DNA of 64,000 nucleotides from NCBI RefSeq assembly GCF_954871325.1, contig NC_088775.1, positions 72,393,561 to 72,457,560 on the forward strand, written 5' to 3'. A model generated the notes under the pieces. That model was not told where the DNA came from and ran no database searches. It saw only the letters and a list, made by a program, of their open reading frames with translations. The position numbers and the translations under genes were made by a program. The DNA comes from Gordionus sp. m RMFG-2023. Lineage: Eukaryota > Nematomorpha > Gordioida > Chordodea > Parachordodidae. Shown one piece after another: positions 35,091 through 47,210 of the stretch (positions are counted from its first letter, which is position 1; every line of letters starts with the position of its first letter).

Positions 35091-37068
35091 TGGAGAAATA
35101 CAGGCCCAGACCAGAGTCCGGTCTGAGTATATGGGCTAGGGCGTATAAAAAAATTTAAATAAACCTGGGGCAGGCTTGGCCTGAAATTATTTTTTCCATA
35201 AACACAGGCCGGGCCAAAAATATAAAACCTAGGCCAGGCGAATATTACAAAACTCAACTATTATCCTATATCATAAAAAAATATATAATATATATTCTAA
35301 AATTGTATCATGAATGATATATCGCATTAACTTTTCATTAAGGCTGTACCGATTATAGTTGGGTAATGGCGAAATATCGGCAAATTCGGCTCAACAGGCG
35401 CTTACCGGAGAAAAGCCTTTAACATTAAGGCGTTTTAATTTATATTAGTTTCTTGCAAATTTGAATTGCTATCTTTTTAAGAAAAACCACAAGGCCAAAG
35501 TGATAGATATCGGCTAACTTGGTGGTTTCGCCGATTTTTTAGCCGGTTAAAAATTGGCTTAAACGGCTAAAAATTAATAATTACCCAACTATAGTGCCGA
35601 TCCACAAATTTTTCACTGATCTAATCCAATATTAGTACAAAACCAATCCGATAATTAAAATTGATTTTATTTACCATTGAATATATGCAATGAGTTAATA
35701 TTTTCTATTTAAAAAAAAATTTTCACGAATTATTAAGTGTATTAAGTTTTTTTATTCTCAAAAAGTTAATTATCTCATTTAAATGTGGGCAATGCTAATG
35801 GCTGAATGTTGTGTTGTTAAATGGCTCAATTTCGCTGATTTTTAAAAACGCCTATCAAGGCTTTAGCCAAGATATTATTACCAAGCCTTAAAATTTTAAC
35901 AATTTATGTCCAAACCTTTCTGCTAACTGTAGGCAAAATCTCAAAGTATGAATAATTTACAATTGGCTAAAATTTTGAATTAACTGTTTAAAAACATTAG
36001 TTTAATGTAACTCTTTAGATATTTTAAAATCGTTTTCTTGTTGCAGATATAACAAAAAAATAAAATTTTTAACTACTCTATCTTTTAAAATAATTCAATC
36101 TTTTTAAACATTACAAATAAATTGAATTTTGGTTTCTTTAACGAATTTATTATTATGAAATAATGAATAAATAAAAGATATTAATTATATATACAACATA
36201 ATGTAACCAACAACAATGAAAATATAGGATCAGTTTTTTTGAAAATACCACCCTGACACAATATTTTAAAAAATGATAAATATGCGCCAATTAATTTAAT
36301 CGTTTCTGACCTATTGTCGATCGAAATGTTTTAACTTGCTTTAATACTGAAAATTATATTTCATATGAGGAGGAATTAAAGGGTATAGTTAATGCAATTT
36401 TAAGGCCTGATCTGGTATAATATTAAATCAGCAACCCTTTATTTTAAAACCGTTTATATTTATTGTTCGATAATACTTAAATAACATAAAAGAAAAGTAA
36501 AATAGTTTTTAAAATATTCACTATTTATAATAATTTTTATTTATAGTCATATCACACAATTTTAATTTACCCTTATCTACTCTACTATATTAGATAAATA
36601 AAATAGTTATTAATTGAAGAGACTAATATAATTTCTATTTTTAATCAAAAAATAAAGTTATAAAAGAAAAAGTTATACCAACCACATGATTTTATGTTCT
36701 TAAATACTCTACTGTACTAGGTAAATAAAATAATAGTTTTTAATCCAGAGACTAATTATTATAATTTTTATTCTTAGCCAAACAAACACAAAACATTATA
36801 AATAAAATCATTTTGTCAAAAATGAACACAAATGTTCTATTTCTTTGGTATTAAATTAAAGATAATATTCTTTTAAGAATAGAAGAAAATTATTTAAAAA
36901 GTTATTAAATGATTCCATATTAGATGAGATGAATCATAAATTGAAGAATTAGGATAATTTTAAAACCCATGAAAAATTTTTTTTTAAACTGAGCTTTAAA
37001 AAACATTATTCAGGTCAATCCAATTATTTGACCCAGACTGGGCCATAAAATTTGTACCTCTGCACCTA
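35091..37068 (-). mobile_element. hAT-type element of the GGCCCGG family, probably non-autonomous (H9)
   Basis: Its right end, read inward, is TAGGTGCAGAGGTACAAA followed by TATGGCCCAGTCTGGG, like the 5' end of H7. The left end AGAAATACAGGCCCAGACC resembles the 3' end of H7. GGCC-rich blocks lie at 35100-35235. No transposase motifs were found in the ~2 kb interior and no target duplication could be confirmed, so the limits are approximate. A 240-bp MITE is nested at 35354-35593. Confidence 0.5.
35354..35593. mobile_element. 240-bp hAT-type MITE with 7/8 target duplication
   Basis: Ends are inverted copies of TATAGTTGGGTAAT. The flanks GTACCGAT (35346-35353) and GTGCCGAT (35594-35601) agree at 7 of 8. 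The interior has several GGCTAA / TTAGCC and CGGCTAA motifs and no coding capacity. Confidence 0.85.
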
Positions 37069-37676
37069 ACTCTTTATTTTTTAATTTAATTGGATAATAT
37101 AAAAACCAGCAAAATTTAAAAAAAAACATAATTTGTTTTAACATTTAATTGCCTTTCATTATAAGGCATAAAATAGTAGTTTGTGATATAAATAATGAGT
37201 ATTCACTTGACAAGTTTGTTCATCTAAATTTGGGATAACTCTTCTAACTTTTGTCCGCTGTAACAAATTTCCATCAGTGTCATCTAAAATCTTATAAGTT
37301 ATAGTAATAAATTATAGGCAAAATGAATTGATGAAAAAATATTCTTTTAAGAGTAAAAAGATATAATCATAGGTGTGAACAAAAATCCTTGATCCCAGAA
37401 TAAATATAAAAACTTGAACTCATTTCATAATTTTCAAGAAAACCTTGTGCTGTTTAAAATCTTTGATTTATTTTATAATGGTATTTTTTTATAAACCTGA
37501 GCTTAAACTCACTTTTCACTATTTTAGGAGGCAGAACTGGAGCCATTATTCTAAAAATATTCGATCTCTTTGTCTATGCTTCGAACAAAGTAGCTTAATA
37601 AGCTCAAAAAATTATTTACAAGGTATATTTTTTTCAAATTACAGAAATTATTTTATTGCTTTTATTTGAAGCTAAA

Positions 37677-37962
37677 AAATGTATTCTACTTTATATATTT
37701 GCTCTAATCGGCTATTCATATGGCCTTGATCTATTGATGAATTACTATGTTTAAATTTTTCATCCCAATCAGCAATAATATTATCCCTGCAATAAAATTT
37801 TAAAAAAATAATATTTAATTTTTTAAACCTATATGGTTTAAATGAATCATTAAATCCTTTGAACACTATTTGAATTTTTTCACATAAATCTTTTCTACAA
37901 ATATGATTAATTATTTGATCATAACTATTACTTATTTGAATCAGATGAGCCTTTAAAATCAA
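37677..37962 (-). CDS. Two exon-like pieces joined by a 43-nt intron, weakly Exo70-like
   Basis: Minus strand. One frame reads ILKAHLIQISNSYDQIINHI, CRKDLCEKIQIVFKGFNDS and FKPYR. An in-phase GTTTAA...TTGCAG segment of about 43 nt then separates RDNIIADWDEKFKHSNSSID and SRLEQIYKVEYIF. Both the unspliced and spliced readings stay open. The piece 'EKI...FKGFND' resembles the region near the C-terminus of the exocyst subunit EXOC7/Exo70 (...FKGFND...I...Y..F...), a membrane-tethering protein, but the similarity is short and recalled from memory. It could be the last exons of another gene. Confidence 0.3.
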
Positions 37963-38995
37963 ACTTAAAGGGGAATAGAAGACTTTGGATTTTTATTAAT
38001 TTTTTTAAAGAACTTTTGATTTGAATATTTGCTTAATCAAAAGAAAAGCATAATGCAATAATTATCCTTTAAAATATACCTTTATGACGTAAAGCACTAA
38101 CTTCAGCCGTTTCATTTTTATAATAATTTGAGTATATTAGTACATTATTTAATAATATGCGCGTTTTTACAAGTTTATTCCATAATTCTTAATTATAAAT
38201 ATATTTTATGCTAAAAATAATTCCCAATACCCGAATTCAATTTAATTCCATTTGATTTCTCAAGTTCACTTGATATATGGTCATTAATGAGGTTCATAAT
38301 AGGATGTTATTATGCTACTAATAAACATGGTAGGATCAGGTTACACAATGACTTGTTTAAGGATACTTATTAGTAGTATTGGTATAAAGGTAGATTCGTG
38401 ATAATTTTTAAAAACGGACTGCTAAGGTTATAACCAAAATAAAATTATCTAAGCCTGGAGATTTTGCTCATAGATGGCAGAAAGGTTTGGACATTTACAG
38501 AAACAGATCTCAAGGGTTATATAATAGTATTTTGAATAAAATCTCAATCGGGTCATTTTTAAAAAATTGACCCAAATCAGGCTTTTTATTCAACGTGGGC
38601 GTGGTTGAGCCAGTTAAAAATATTTTTTAAACAGGGCTCGACCCATAATAACAATGCCCTCTTAGTTTTTAATGGTGAGATCTTGCATCTACACACATAA
38701 TATTTTATAAAATGATAAGCGCCAAGTATGAAAATGATATTTAAATTATAAATAATTTGTTTTATTTTAAAATATAATTTACTTTTTCCTTTTTATATTT
38801 TAATAAGTGTTCCTTAAGGAGGCCAAAATAATTTTGTATTTTGTTATTTTTATCTTACAAATGGAGTTCAATTATTTTCTAACAGTTTAACTTAAATTAT
38901 TTTTATATCGTAAATATGAAACGACTAAATCTTTCTAGTTTATTTTAAATTTTTAAATTGTTTCATTTTATTGTTATAAAATAACTGTTATTAAA
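37963..38995. other. AT-rich spacer, nothing recognised
   Basis: No coding motifs, terminal repeats or tandem arrays seen on either strand. Confidence 0.4.
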
Positions 38996-39075
38996 CAGTA
39001 GCGTAACTAAGGGGGAGGGGGCAGGGGCTCGAGCCCCCTGAAAAATTTGAATAGCCTCCTGAAGCAAAAGATTTT
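38996..39075 (+). mobile_element. Orphan hAT terminus
   Basis: CAGTAGCGTAACTAAGGGGG at 38996 is a typical hAT end and is followed by the hairpin GGGGCTCGAGCCCC. No matching right end (CTTAGTTACGCTACTG-like) was found downstream, so the element is truncated or its partner end has decayed. Confidence 0.45.
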
Positions 39076-39272
39076 TTAAAATGGAATCCCCTTGAACTAA
39101 AAAAATATTTTTTTGATTGCCTGAACGTTTTATAATTCTATTAAGTAATTTATAAATTTAATTTTATTATTTAAAAATTAATACTCTAAATTTTTATTAA
39201 ATGAATACTATTTTAAATATTAGATTAGATTAATACATAAAAATTATATTTTCACAATGTCAGCTTGCAATC

Positions 39273-40962
39273 CATAGGCGTAGCTGGGGGGGGGGCAAAG
39301 GAAACCCCCCCCCCCATCAGAAATTTATCACATTTTGTAAATATCATTTTAAGCTAATAAAAAATATCCCTCTTAGTCCTCCCCCCACCCCCTGACCCCA
39401 AAATATATATGCATGTATCTTAAACAATAATTTGAAAGAACGAATGTAAAAGTTGATATTTTTTTTATAAAACTATTCATCATAATTTATAAATTTTTGA
39501 AAAAGTGAACCAAAAATGTTTTTTTAAGAAATGGAATATAAGCCAAAGATAAGTCTTAAGACAAAAGTGAAATTAATTTAAAGTGAGTAATTTTAATTTA
39601 TTTATCTTAATAAAAGTAAAATATACTATAAAACTATTGATAAAATTAAATCGTAAATTAAATAAAAAAATTAAAGCTTAATACAAACAGTGGAATATTA
39701 ATGTCGTATATTTACAGTATATCTAATTTTATCATTTATCATATGGCAACAGCGTCTACATGAGCGGGTAGGGTAGGAACAGTTTGCATCCTATTTTTTT
39801 GAGGTGGTAAGGGGGTATGGGGGTAAAATAAATTTTTTGGTGGGTTATCTATTAAATTTTGAGAATAGGACAAAATATATTGCTGTAAAAATTAATACTT
39901 TTATTATAGTATTATTATAATACAATTTATCGACTAAATCTATATATTGCAAACAATCATACACATTGTTTTCCAAATAAACTATCCTTTTAAATGTAAT
40001 TTATAAGGTTTAGATATTTCAGCAAGCTCATAATGCCATAATAATTAATTCATTGTAAATAATGGAGGTTTTAATTGAATTTATTATCTAAAAAATTCAC
40101 AAAATATCGATAGTTGGTAGTAGAGATAGATTAATTTAAGTTATCCTTTATAAATTCTTTGAAAAGAGTATCAATAAATAAATAGGTGAAAATAACGATA
40201 AAGAGACACCGTTGCCGAAGGCGGCTAGGATTTTTTATGGGGGTAGGCAAAGGTTTTTGAAGGGGGTTTGCATCCAGTGAAAATCCTGTCATGTAAACGC
40301 TGTATGCAATGAGGCAATCAAGTAATTTTTAACAATATGGCGAATTATATATTTTACAGAAAACTATAAAATATTGATAAGGACATCAGAAAATATCGTT
40401 TAAAGACATTGTGGGATAAATAATATGAAGATTAATTTTTAATATCCTTTTTTATTTAAAATAAATAGATGGCGTTAAATAATTAAATGCAAATTGTTGC
40501 TATATTTATTATTAAAAGCATTGATTAGTAAAATTTGTTAAAATATTAACTGTAATATATTCTCTATCTGTCAAATATGTCTGTAAAAGTGGAATTTTAC
40601 TTAGTATTTTGTAACTAATTCTATATAATAGAGGAATATCATCTATATTTCTACTTACTTTTTATAAATAAATTTCTTATACTTGTTTGGAATAAATTAT
40701 TACCATGCTTTTATATTAATGTATATACAAGTAATTTATAATAGTTTATATAAACTAATAAAAATATATTTCATATTTGTTCCAGGCTTATTAAAATTAA
40801 CCTCATATCTTGTAAAAATATTTTATGACTATATATAGACTTAGGTAACCCGGCCGAAGGCCGGGCAAAAGCGGGCCGAACTGCCTAAAATGGGGTCTGG
40901 GGGGAAGCCCCCATTAATTTTTTAACACCCCCCCCCTTAGGAAAATCCTGGCTACGCCTATG
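39273..40962. mobile_element. Non-autonomous hAT element with perfect 8-bp duplication (H10)
   Basis: Ends are inverted copies of CATAGGCGTAGC next to long C/G runs. The octamer TTGCAATC is perfectly duplicated (39265-39272 and 40963-40970). No transposase is visible. Near the right end (40847-40930) it carries the same GC-rich palindromic module as hAT H2. A second element is nested at 39750-40302. About 300 bp of its left part also occurs diverged at 46870-47210. Confidence 0.95.
39750..40302. mobile_element. 553-bp non-autonomous hAT nested in H10
   Basis: Ends are inverted copies of CAGCGTYTACATGA. The left flank TATGGCAA and right flank TATGCAA(T) match with a one-base deletion, consistent with an 8-bp duplication. 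The interior near both ends has TTTGCATCC and GGGGGTATGG / GGGGGTAGG motifs. No coding capacity. Confidence 0.85.
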
Positions 40963-41506
40963 TTGCAATCAAATTATGTGTTAAAAATAGAATATTAATA
41001 TCACTCACTAAATATTAATTTGGCATTAATAGTTGAAGCTTAAGTGACTATTATCATTTACCTGATACGTGATATATAGCTAACGTTGAGTATCAACAGA
41101 GCTACGCTAGGTTTTCCTCATTCCATCTAATTGGAAACAAAGTTAATTTGGGTATTTAAAAATAAAATATGAGGAGCCCTCCACACGTTTGTGGGCAAGC
41201 CGCACGTACTTGTACGCTTAACATTCCGAAGAAGTTGCAGACGTCCATAGGCTTAGAAACAAAAGAAGCGGGACAAAAAAAGAGCCTATGCCCAAGAACT
41301 GCAGTTTAAGTTAATTACTATAAGGGTGGGTTATGTTTTAGTTTAGATTTTTATAGAAATTAAGATGAAATAAAGTACATACCAATCCAGCTTGCTATCC
41401 AAATTTAGAAAACGTCCCTTAGTTGATTTTGGTGATTAAATATTATTTCATTTAAAATATCTACCCTTTATCCTAAAGAGTTTTTTAATGGACTTTTTGC
41501 AGTTAT

Positions 41507-43045
41507 TTAATTTAATAAATTGTTTCTTATATAATTTAACTCCATTATATCTTTTATGGTCTTATAGTACCAGAGGGATTTGTATTTTGTATATTCATTT
41601 TTATTATAGGTGTAAAGCCAAGTAATAGCATCATGAACAAGATTTTGATCAGAGTTTCTTATGATATGGGCCAGGAATTGAATACGGCGTTTCCTCAGGG
41701 TGATGTGTATCGGAGTATGCTTAGATGCTCTCCATAAATTATTGTTTGACATAACCTTCGGATAAAAAATTCCATTTATGATTCTAAGGCAGTTATTTAT
41801 AAAGGATTGGAGTCTCCTATTTTCTGTTTTATTAAATTCCCATAAGTCCCCTCCAAAAAGTAATATGGGGATGATTGTAGAATTGAAGATTCTAAATCTG
41901 GTGTGAATAGAGATCTCCTTCGTCTTCCATAACTTCATATACTTGTGAAATGCCCCTTTTGCCTTTTGTATTTAGGTTTTCATCTCTTCTTTACAACAGC
42001 CCTTGTTATCCAAAAGTACGCCTAGGATTTTATTTTTCCTACTACCTTAATGATATTGCCATCAATTATAATATTTGGATTCTGGGCAGCACTCGGAGAA
42101 GGAAGAATAACTGTTTTATTAAAATTGATTTTTAAACCCATCTTTAGACTTAAGTTTACTAATAGTTGTAATATATTTTTCGTTTCTTTAATACTTAAGG
42201 ATACTACAGCGATGTCATCTGCGTAAGATATTATTCTGTTCTCTAGATGTAATTTTGAGTTGGAGCTTAGATCCATTAAACTTACAGCTCCTGAAACTTC
42301 TTTAATAATTTATGCATTATAATATTGAACAGTAAAGTGAAAGTACGCATCCTTGTTTTATGCCTTTCTTTATCTTAAAAGGGGGGGGGGATATTTTATT
42401 GTTAATTTTTATACAGCCGGTGAGATTCGTATAATGATTTTTTATTATGTGGATTATGTTTGATTCAATCTCGCATTCCGACAATGTCTTCCAAAGAGCA
42501 TCGTGATTTACATTGCCAAACGCTCTACTAAAATCAACGAAAGTGAAGTAGGCGGGAATTGTATTTCCAACATTTTTATATTATTATCCTTAGTGCTAAA
42601 ATTGGTTCTAGAATATTTTTCTTTGGCCTGTAGGCACAAATATATTTCAGAAGTAATGTTGGCCGAGATGATATAATTCTGTTCTTTATCAGCACCATGA
42701 AAACTTTAGATACAGTAGATGTTAGGGCAATAGCCCGATAATCTTTGAAGCTTTTTGGGTCTAGTCTTGGGGAAATTACACAATAAAGATATATTCCATT
42801 CTTTAGGAGTTTCACCACTATCCCAGATTTTCTTTAAGAGGGGTAATAGATAAGAGGATATAGTGTTTGATGCACTTTTTAGATGTTCAACAGTTATTCC
42901 GTCAAGCCCAGGAGCTTTATTATTACGTAGCTTAGTGATAGCTTTCTTAATTTTATCGGTGGAAAAACCAGACGTAGGCGGGATTGAGCGTATGCTTGTG
43001 CTTGTTTGGCAGAAGGCTTTTCTTGAGTCAAAGATCTTCATAGAT
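41507..43045 (-). pseudogene. 5'-truncated LINE (non-LTR) reverse transcriptase
   Basis: Minus-strand fragments in order. Frame 43041-42706 has STDKIKKAITKLRNNKAPGL and DGITVEHLKSA (RT finger block). Frame 42818-42576 has DPKSFKDYRAIALTSTVSKV (the 'RPI.L.....K..E' block). Around 42575-42440 lies FVDFSRAFGNVNHDALWKTL (block A, catalytic Asp). Frame 42276-42022 has NRIISYADDIAVVSLSIKET (the YADD catalytic box) and LKINFNKT. Frame 41938-41507 (143 aa) is the post-RT domain with FNSTIIPILLFGGDLWEF and NNCLRIINGIF then WRASKHTPI. Layout fits CR1/RTE/Jockey-like LINEs. No apurinic-type endonuclease lies upstream, the usual result of 5' truncation on insertion. At least three frame breaks. Confidence 0.9.
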
Positions 43046-43989
43046 TATTATATAACCCTAATTAAATAAATATAATCATTTATTAATTGAAAACCAACAA
43101 ATATAATATTGTAATTAGCCGAGTTCAAAATGACTAATCAAATGTATATTTATTTTTAAATTTAATTATCATACCTATTCCTAAAAATATATTTTTCAAG
43201 GTCCAAATAAGTATAAGAGATTTCTTTATAAAAAGTAAGTAAATAGAGATATAGTTTAGAATTCCTCTATTATATACAGATGGTTATAAATTATTAGATA
43301 AAATGCCAATTTTATAAACGTATTTGACACTTATATAATATAATACAGTTAATATCATAATAAATATTACTAATAATAATAAATATAGTAACAATTTGCA
43401 TTCAATTATTTTACGTCATTTATTTAGTTATAAATATTTTTAAAAATTAAACATTTTATTATTCATCCTATAATAGATGTAATGAATTAGGTATCTTTTC
43501 TTTTTTTGTATTTAGGAAAGTTATTTATTTCTTTTTCGAAAAACAGTTTTGAGTTAAATTTTTAATACAAGTATTTGATGTTATTAAAAACAACTATTAT
43601 TTTAAGATATAACATACCAACTAGAGGTATATAAAATCTTAATTGTTTCATCAATCATTCTGGTCCTTATTTAAAAGTTAGAAAATGTTTCATTTCTAAT
43701 ATGGCATCCTTGCCGTGTAAATAACTCAATGCTTCAATATATTTGAAAATATCTTTCTAAAGATTTTTAGTGTATTTGTTTTATCAATTTATCTAACATA
43801 ATAAATTCTGATATGAGTTAAAATCGTAGTGTCATGGCTATGACTGCAAATTAACCAGCATCTATTATTTGTGTAGCTATGTAATTTAAGATTATTACTA
43901 CAGCTGCTGAGAGCATATGATAGCATATTTAAAAGCAATAATGGTCAACCGTGTAGTCGTTTATCTATATTAAAATTTTCCAATGTCCT
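43046..43989. other. AT-rich spacer, nothing recognised
   Basis: No coding motif or terminal repeat seen. Confidence 0.4.
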
Positions 43990-44087
43990 CACTCCGTCAT
44001 CGCTACGTCATGTCATCGCTACGTCATGTCATCGCTACGTCATGTCATCGCTACGTCATGTCATCGCTACGTCACGTCATCGGTACG
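43990..44087 (+). repeat. 16-bp minisatellite TCATCGCTACGTCATG
   Basis: About five to six head-to-tail copies, with slightly variant first and last copies. It is markedly GC-richer than its surroundings and each unit has a CpG (TACGTCA). It is followed by low-complexity TTTATTTA sequence to 44165. Confidence 0.9.
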
Positions 44088-44165
44088 TATTTATTTTTAT
44101 TTATTTTATTTTTTGATTTTATTTATTTATTTTATTTATATATTTTATTTATTTATTTTATACAA
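44088..44165 (+). repeat. Low-complexity (TTTAT)n tract
   Basis: Irregular TTTATTTA/TTTTATTTATT sequence, directly after the 16-bp minisatellite. No further content. Confidence 0.8.
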
Positions 44166-45384
44166 ACAGATGGATGGAATTTAGAGAATTGATGGTGTAC
44201 ACATACCTAACATGGATTGAGAGATTTGAAAAATCGTCTTTGAATTGATATAAACAATATTCCCTCAACTTTCTAAATATGAATGAAATAAATGATGTGA
44301 ATAAAAAGATTCAGGCTAATATTTCACTTAATCTTTTCTTTATTTTTTAGATTACCTTATCAATTTTCATCTCATATTATCAATTACACATTAATTAAAT
44401 CTCTACAAGATACTCAACTTGTATATTTATTTTGAACATACTCACAATTTTTGTCAGTACTTACATTACAATTTTTATACTCATATTTTTCTTTCATAAC
44501 CAATAATTAAGAAGATAATCAAGTATATTCAAATATTTAAAATTCTTATCCTAACAGATTTATAATCTCCAATCCTTATAAATAACTCTTTCTTTATTTT
44601 TTTCACCTCCCTTAAAGAATTTATTTATCACTAAATTTTATTATCTCATTCTTTTCTTTCTATCTCTATTATCTATTTACCACTATTTCTCAAAACCTTA
44701 TCAATTCCTTTAATTTAATTTTTATTATTTTCATATTATAATAATTTATACCTTCTTTCTCCCCCTTTTTTAATCATATTTTTTAATTACCTTACAATTA
44801 ATTAACCTTAATCTTAATAACATTACATTCATCATGTTATTTTTTAACTTTTAGAATATCTAGGCTTGATAAGTCCCCCAAAAATTTTTTTTGATGATAA
44901 CCCTCCAACTACTAGAAATATGCATCTAATATTGACCCATCTATCGGTTTTACATTATTTTAATGTTTGTTAAATCAACAATAGTTTATTTACATTTTTG
45001 CCTGATTTCTTTATTTGTCTAGGCTAACCCTAATCCCTCACATTGTTATAAAACATGTTGAATCTATTATTAAAGATAAGGATTAAACAAACGCCTTATC
45101 CGTTCTGGAGTTACTGGTAGACAAAATAATAAAGAACTACGCTTGAAATGAACTCATCTGGAGGTTTATTTTGTTTTTTTTATCTTATGTTTTATATCTA
45201 TGTTTATTTTATTTTCACCCAATTCTCCAAATGATATTTCTATCCGCACTACCACAATTCCTATGCCACCTCCGCCTATTTTTTTTAACAAATATAAACA
45301 TTTAATTCTGTACTTATCATTCACTTCACTAGGAGTTAATATAAATATTACTTTATCCGATTCTCTGAGAAACTTTCATGAATA

Positions 45385-45755
45385 TTTAGAGGAATGTTCA
45401 AACTTGAATGTACAATACAGCCAATTTATCAACTTTATTAATGGAAAAATATGCAGTAGTTCTGTCATGACCTTTATAACAATACTTACGACCGTTTTAT
45501 GGTTGAGTTAACATTGTCGTTCATGATTCTATTTTAGAAGGATGCTGACATTGACAGAAATATTGTTTTGCGTGTTCAAACTTGAATGTACAGTACAGCC
45601 AATTTCATCAACTTTATTAATGGAAAATATGTAGTAGTTCTGTCGTGGCCTTTATAACAATACTTACGACCGTTTTATGGTTGAGTTAACATTGTCGTCA
45701 TATTTCTGATTTAGAGGGGGATACCAATGCTGACATTGACAGAAATATCGTTTTG
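45385..45755 (+). repeat. Tandem duplication, ~178-bp unit
   Basis: TTCAAACTTGAATGTACA occurs near 45398 and 45577, each followed by CAGCCAATTTATCAACTTTA (second copy CATCAACTTTA), GTAGTTCTGTC, TACGACCGTTTTATGGTTGA and GCTGACATTGACAGAAATAT. The second copy has small indels and an insertion near 45715. Confidence 0.85.
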
Positions 45756-46869
45756 CTTTCTTCTTTTACCAGTATCCTAAGGCATAAGCATATCATCTTT
45801 ATCAGGACGCAATGTGTTTTGTACTACTTTGTTAATCCGTCATTACTTTCATCTACAACCCTAAATGATATAAAATTATACATTAATTATTTCCTCTCCA
45901 AACGACCGCCCAGATTTATTTTGTCACTTTTTCCATCAAAAATTAAAAGGTCAACAAGGATTTGCTCTTAATTATATCAAGCACATAATAAATAATCCTC
46001 ATTATTTTTTAAAAAAATTAATCCTAAATTTATATATCAATAAAAAAATATATATAAATAATTGCATATAAGTTTCATTAGTGTTTAATGGCATTTTTGT
46101 AATTTAAATAGATAGCATTTTTTTTTTTTATTTAACATAAAAAAATATATATCCTTTATCAAATTCTTTGACAAATAATTTCAGAAATGCAACTGCAAGA
46201 TATACATTAAATTTATCTAAAAAACAACAATAACCTTATATAATAAACAACATAGATATAATTTTAATTGATCATATTACAAAAAAGTATAAGAGTCGGT
46301 TATTTTTATTTTATTTGTCATGATTCTCTAATAAGTGGTAGCCCAGGCCTTCCCAGTTTCCCTTAATACGGAATTTACATGATTTTTTTCCATATTAGAA
46401 TTGGTAAATCAGATATTTATCGGAGTTTAATTGTATCAACGAAAATGTAATATAATGTATTTTAAATTAATATGTTAGTTACACAATTTTTTAAATTGGA
46501 TTTATTTTTAGATAAAAGAAAATATATCTTTCAGCTGATCTTATAAATTTATTGATTATTAATTATATTTCTTAGTATTAAAAGTTTCGTGCCATAAATC
46601 AATATACTAGAGAATTGAAGTATTCATTTTATATTATAAAACATAATCTAAATAGATGTTATTTTAAATGTAAACCCCTAAACAAGATTTTTTCAATATA
46701 GAAATAATACGAAATAAATTTTTTGCCTATTAGACATTTTATAATATTCTAATTTATAATTTTATATCAAAAAAGATATAATTAATTATAATAATAATGA
46801 ATATATTTTACTGTTAAAATAATTTTAATAAAGTGAAAATTTTACTGGTAATTTATTTAACAGGCGCAT

Positions 46870-47210
46870 CGCAAATTTGCTGTTATCATAAATATTATTC
46901 TAAGCTAATAAAAATCACCCCCCCCCCCCTTCCCCTTAAAATACATGAATATATCATAATAAGTAAGAATTTGAAGAAAGATTAGTAGTTTATAACATAA
47001 AATAATGACTATAATTTAAAAATTTTAGAAAAAAGCATTTTGATACAAGTGAAAAAATGTGAAAGCCAAAAATTATTTTTATAAAATCTAATATAGCCAA
47101 AGGCTACAATAATTGGACCTAAAGTTTTCCAATAAAATTTATGGGGAAAAGATTTAGTTAATAGTAGGCTCCCTCCCCTCTAGAAAAATCATGAGGTTGA
47201 CATTTTAGTA
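46870..47210. mobile_element. Diverged fragment of the H10 hAT family
   Basis: TAAGCTAATAAAAATC followed by a C-run, then TTCCCCTTAAAATACATG, aligns by eye with 39335-39420 of H10 (TAAGCTAATAAAAAATA, C-rich, CCCCAAAATATATATGCATG). The right side ends CCCCTCTAGAAAAATCATG, like the CCCCTTAGGAAAATCCTGG inner end of H10. The CATAGGCGTAGC tips are not preserved. Confidence 0.55.

Noticed and set aside
41950-43069. Plus-strand frames over the LINE region
   Set aside because: The minus strand holds the RT blocks (KAPGLDGI, SYADDIAVVS); the plus-strand frames are shadows.
43990-44087. 16-bp repeats considered as a CRISPR-like array
   Set aside because: Units are head to tail without spacers: a simple minisatellite.
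45200-45971. Two open frames considered as Helitron or Penelope remnants
   Set aside because: No Rep HUH motif, helicase motif or RT block could be found, and the region is partly a 178-bp duplication.
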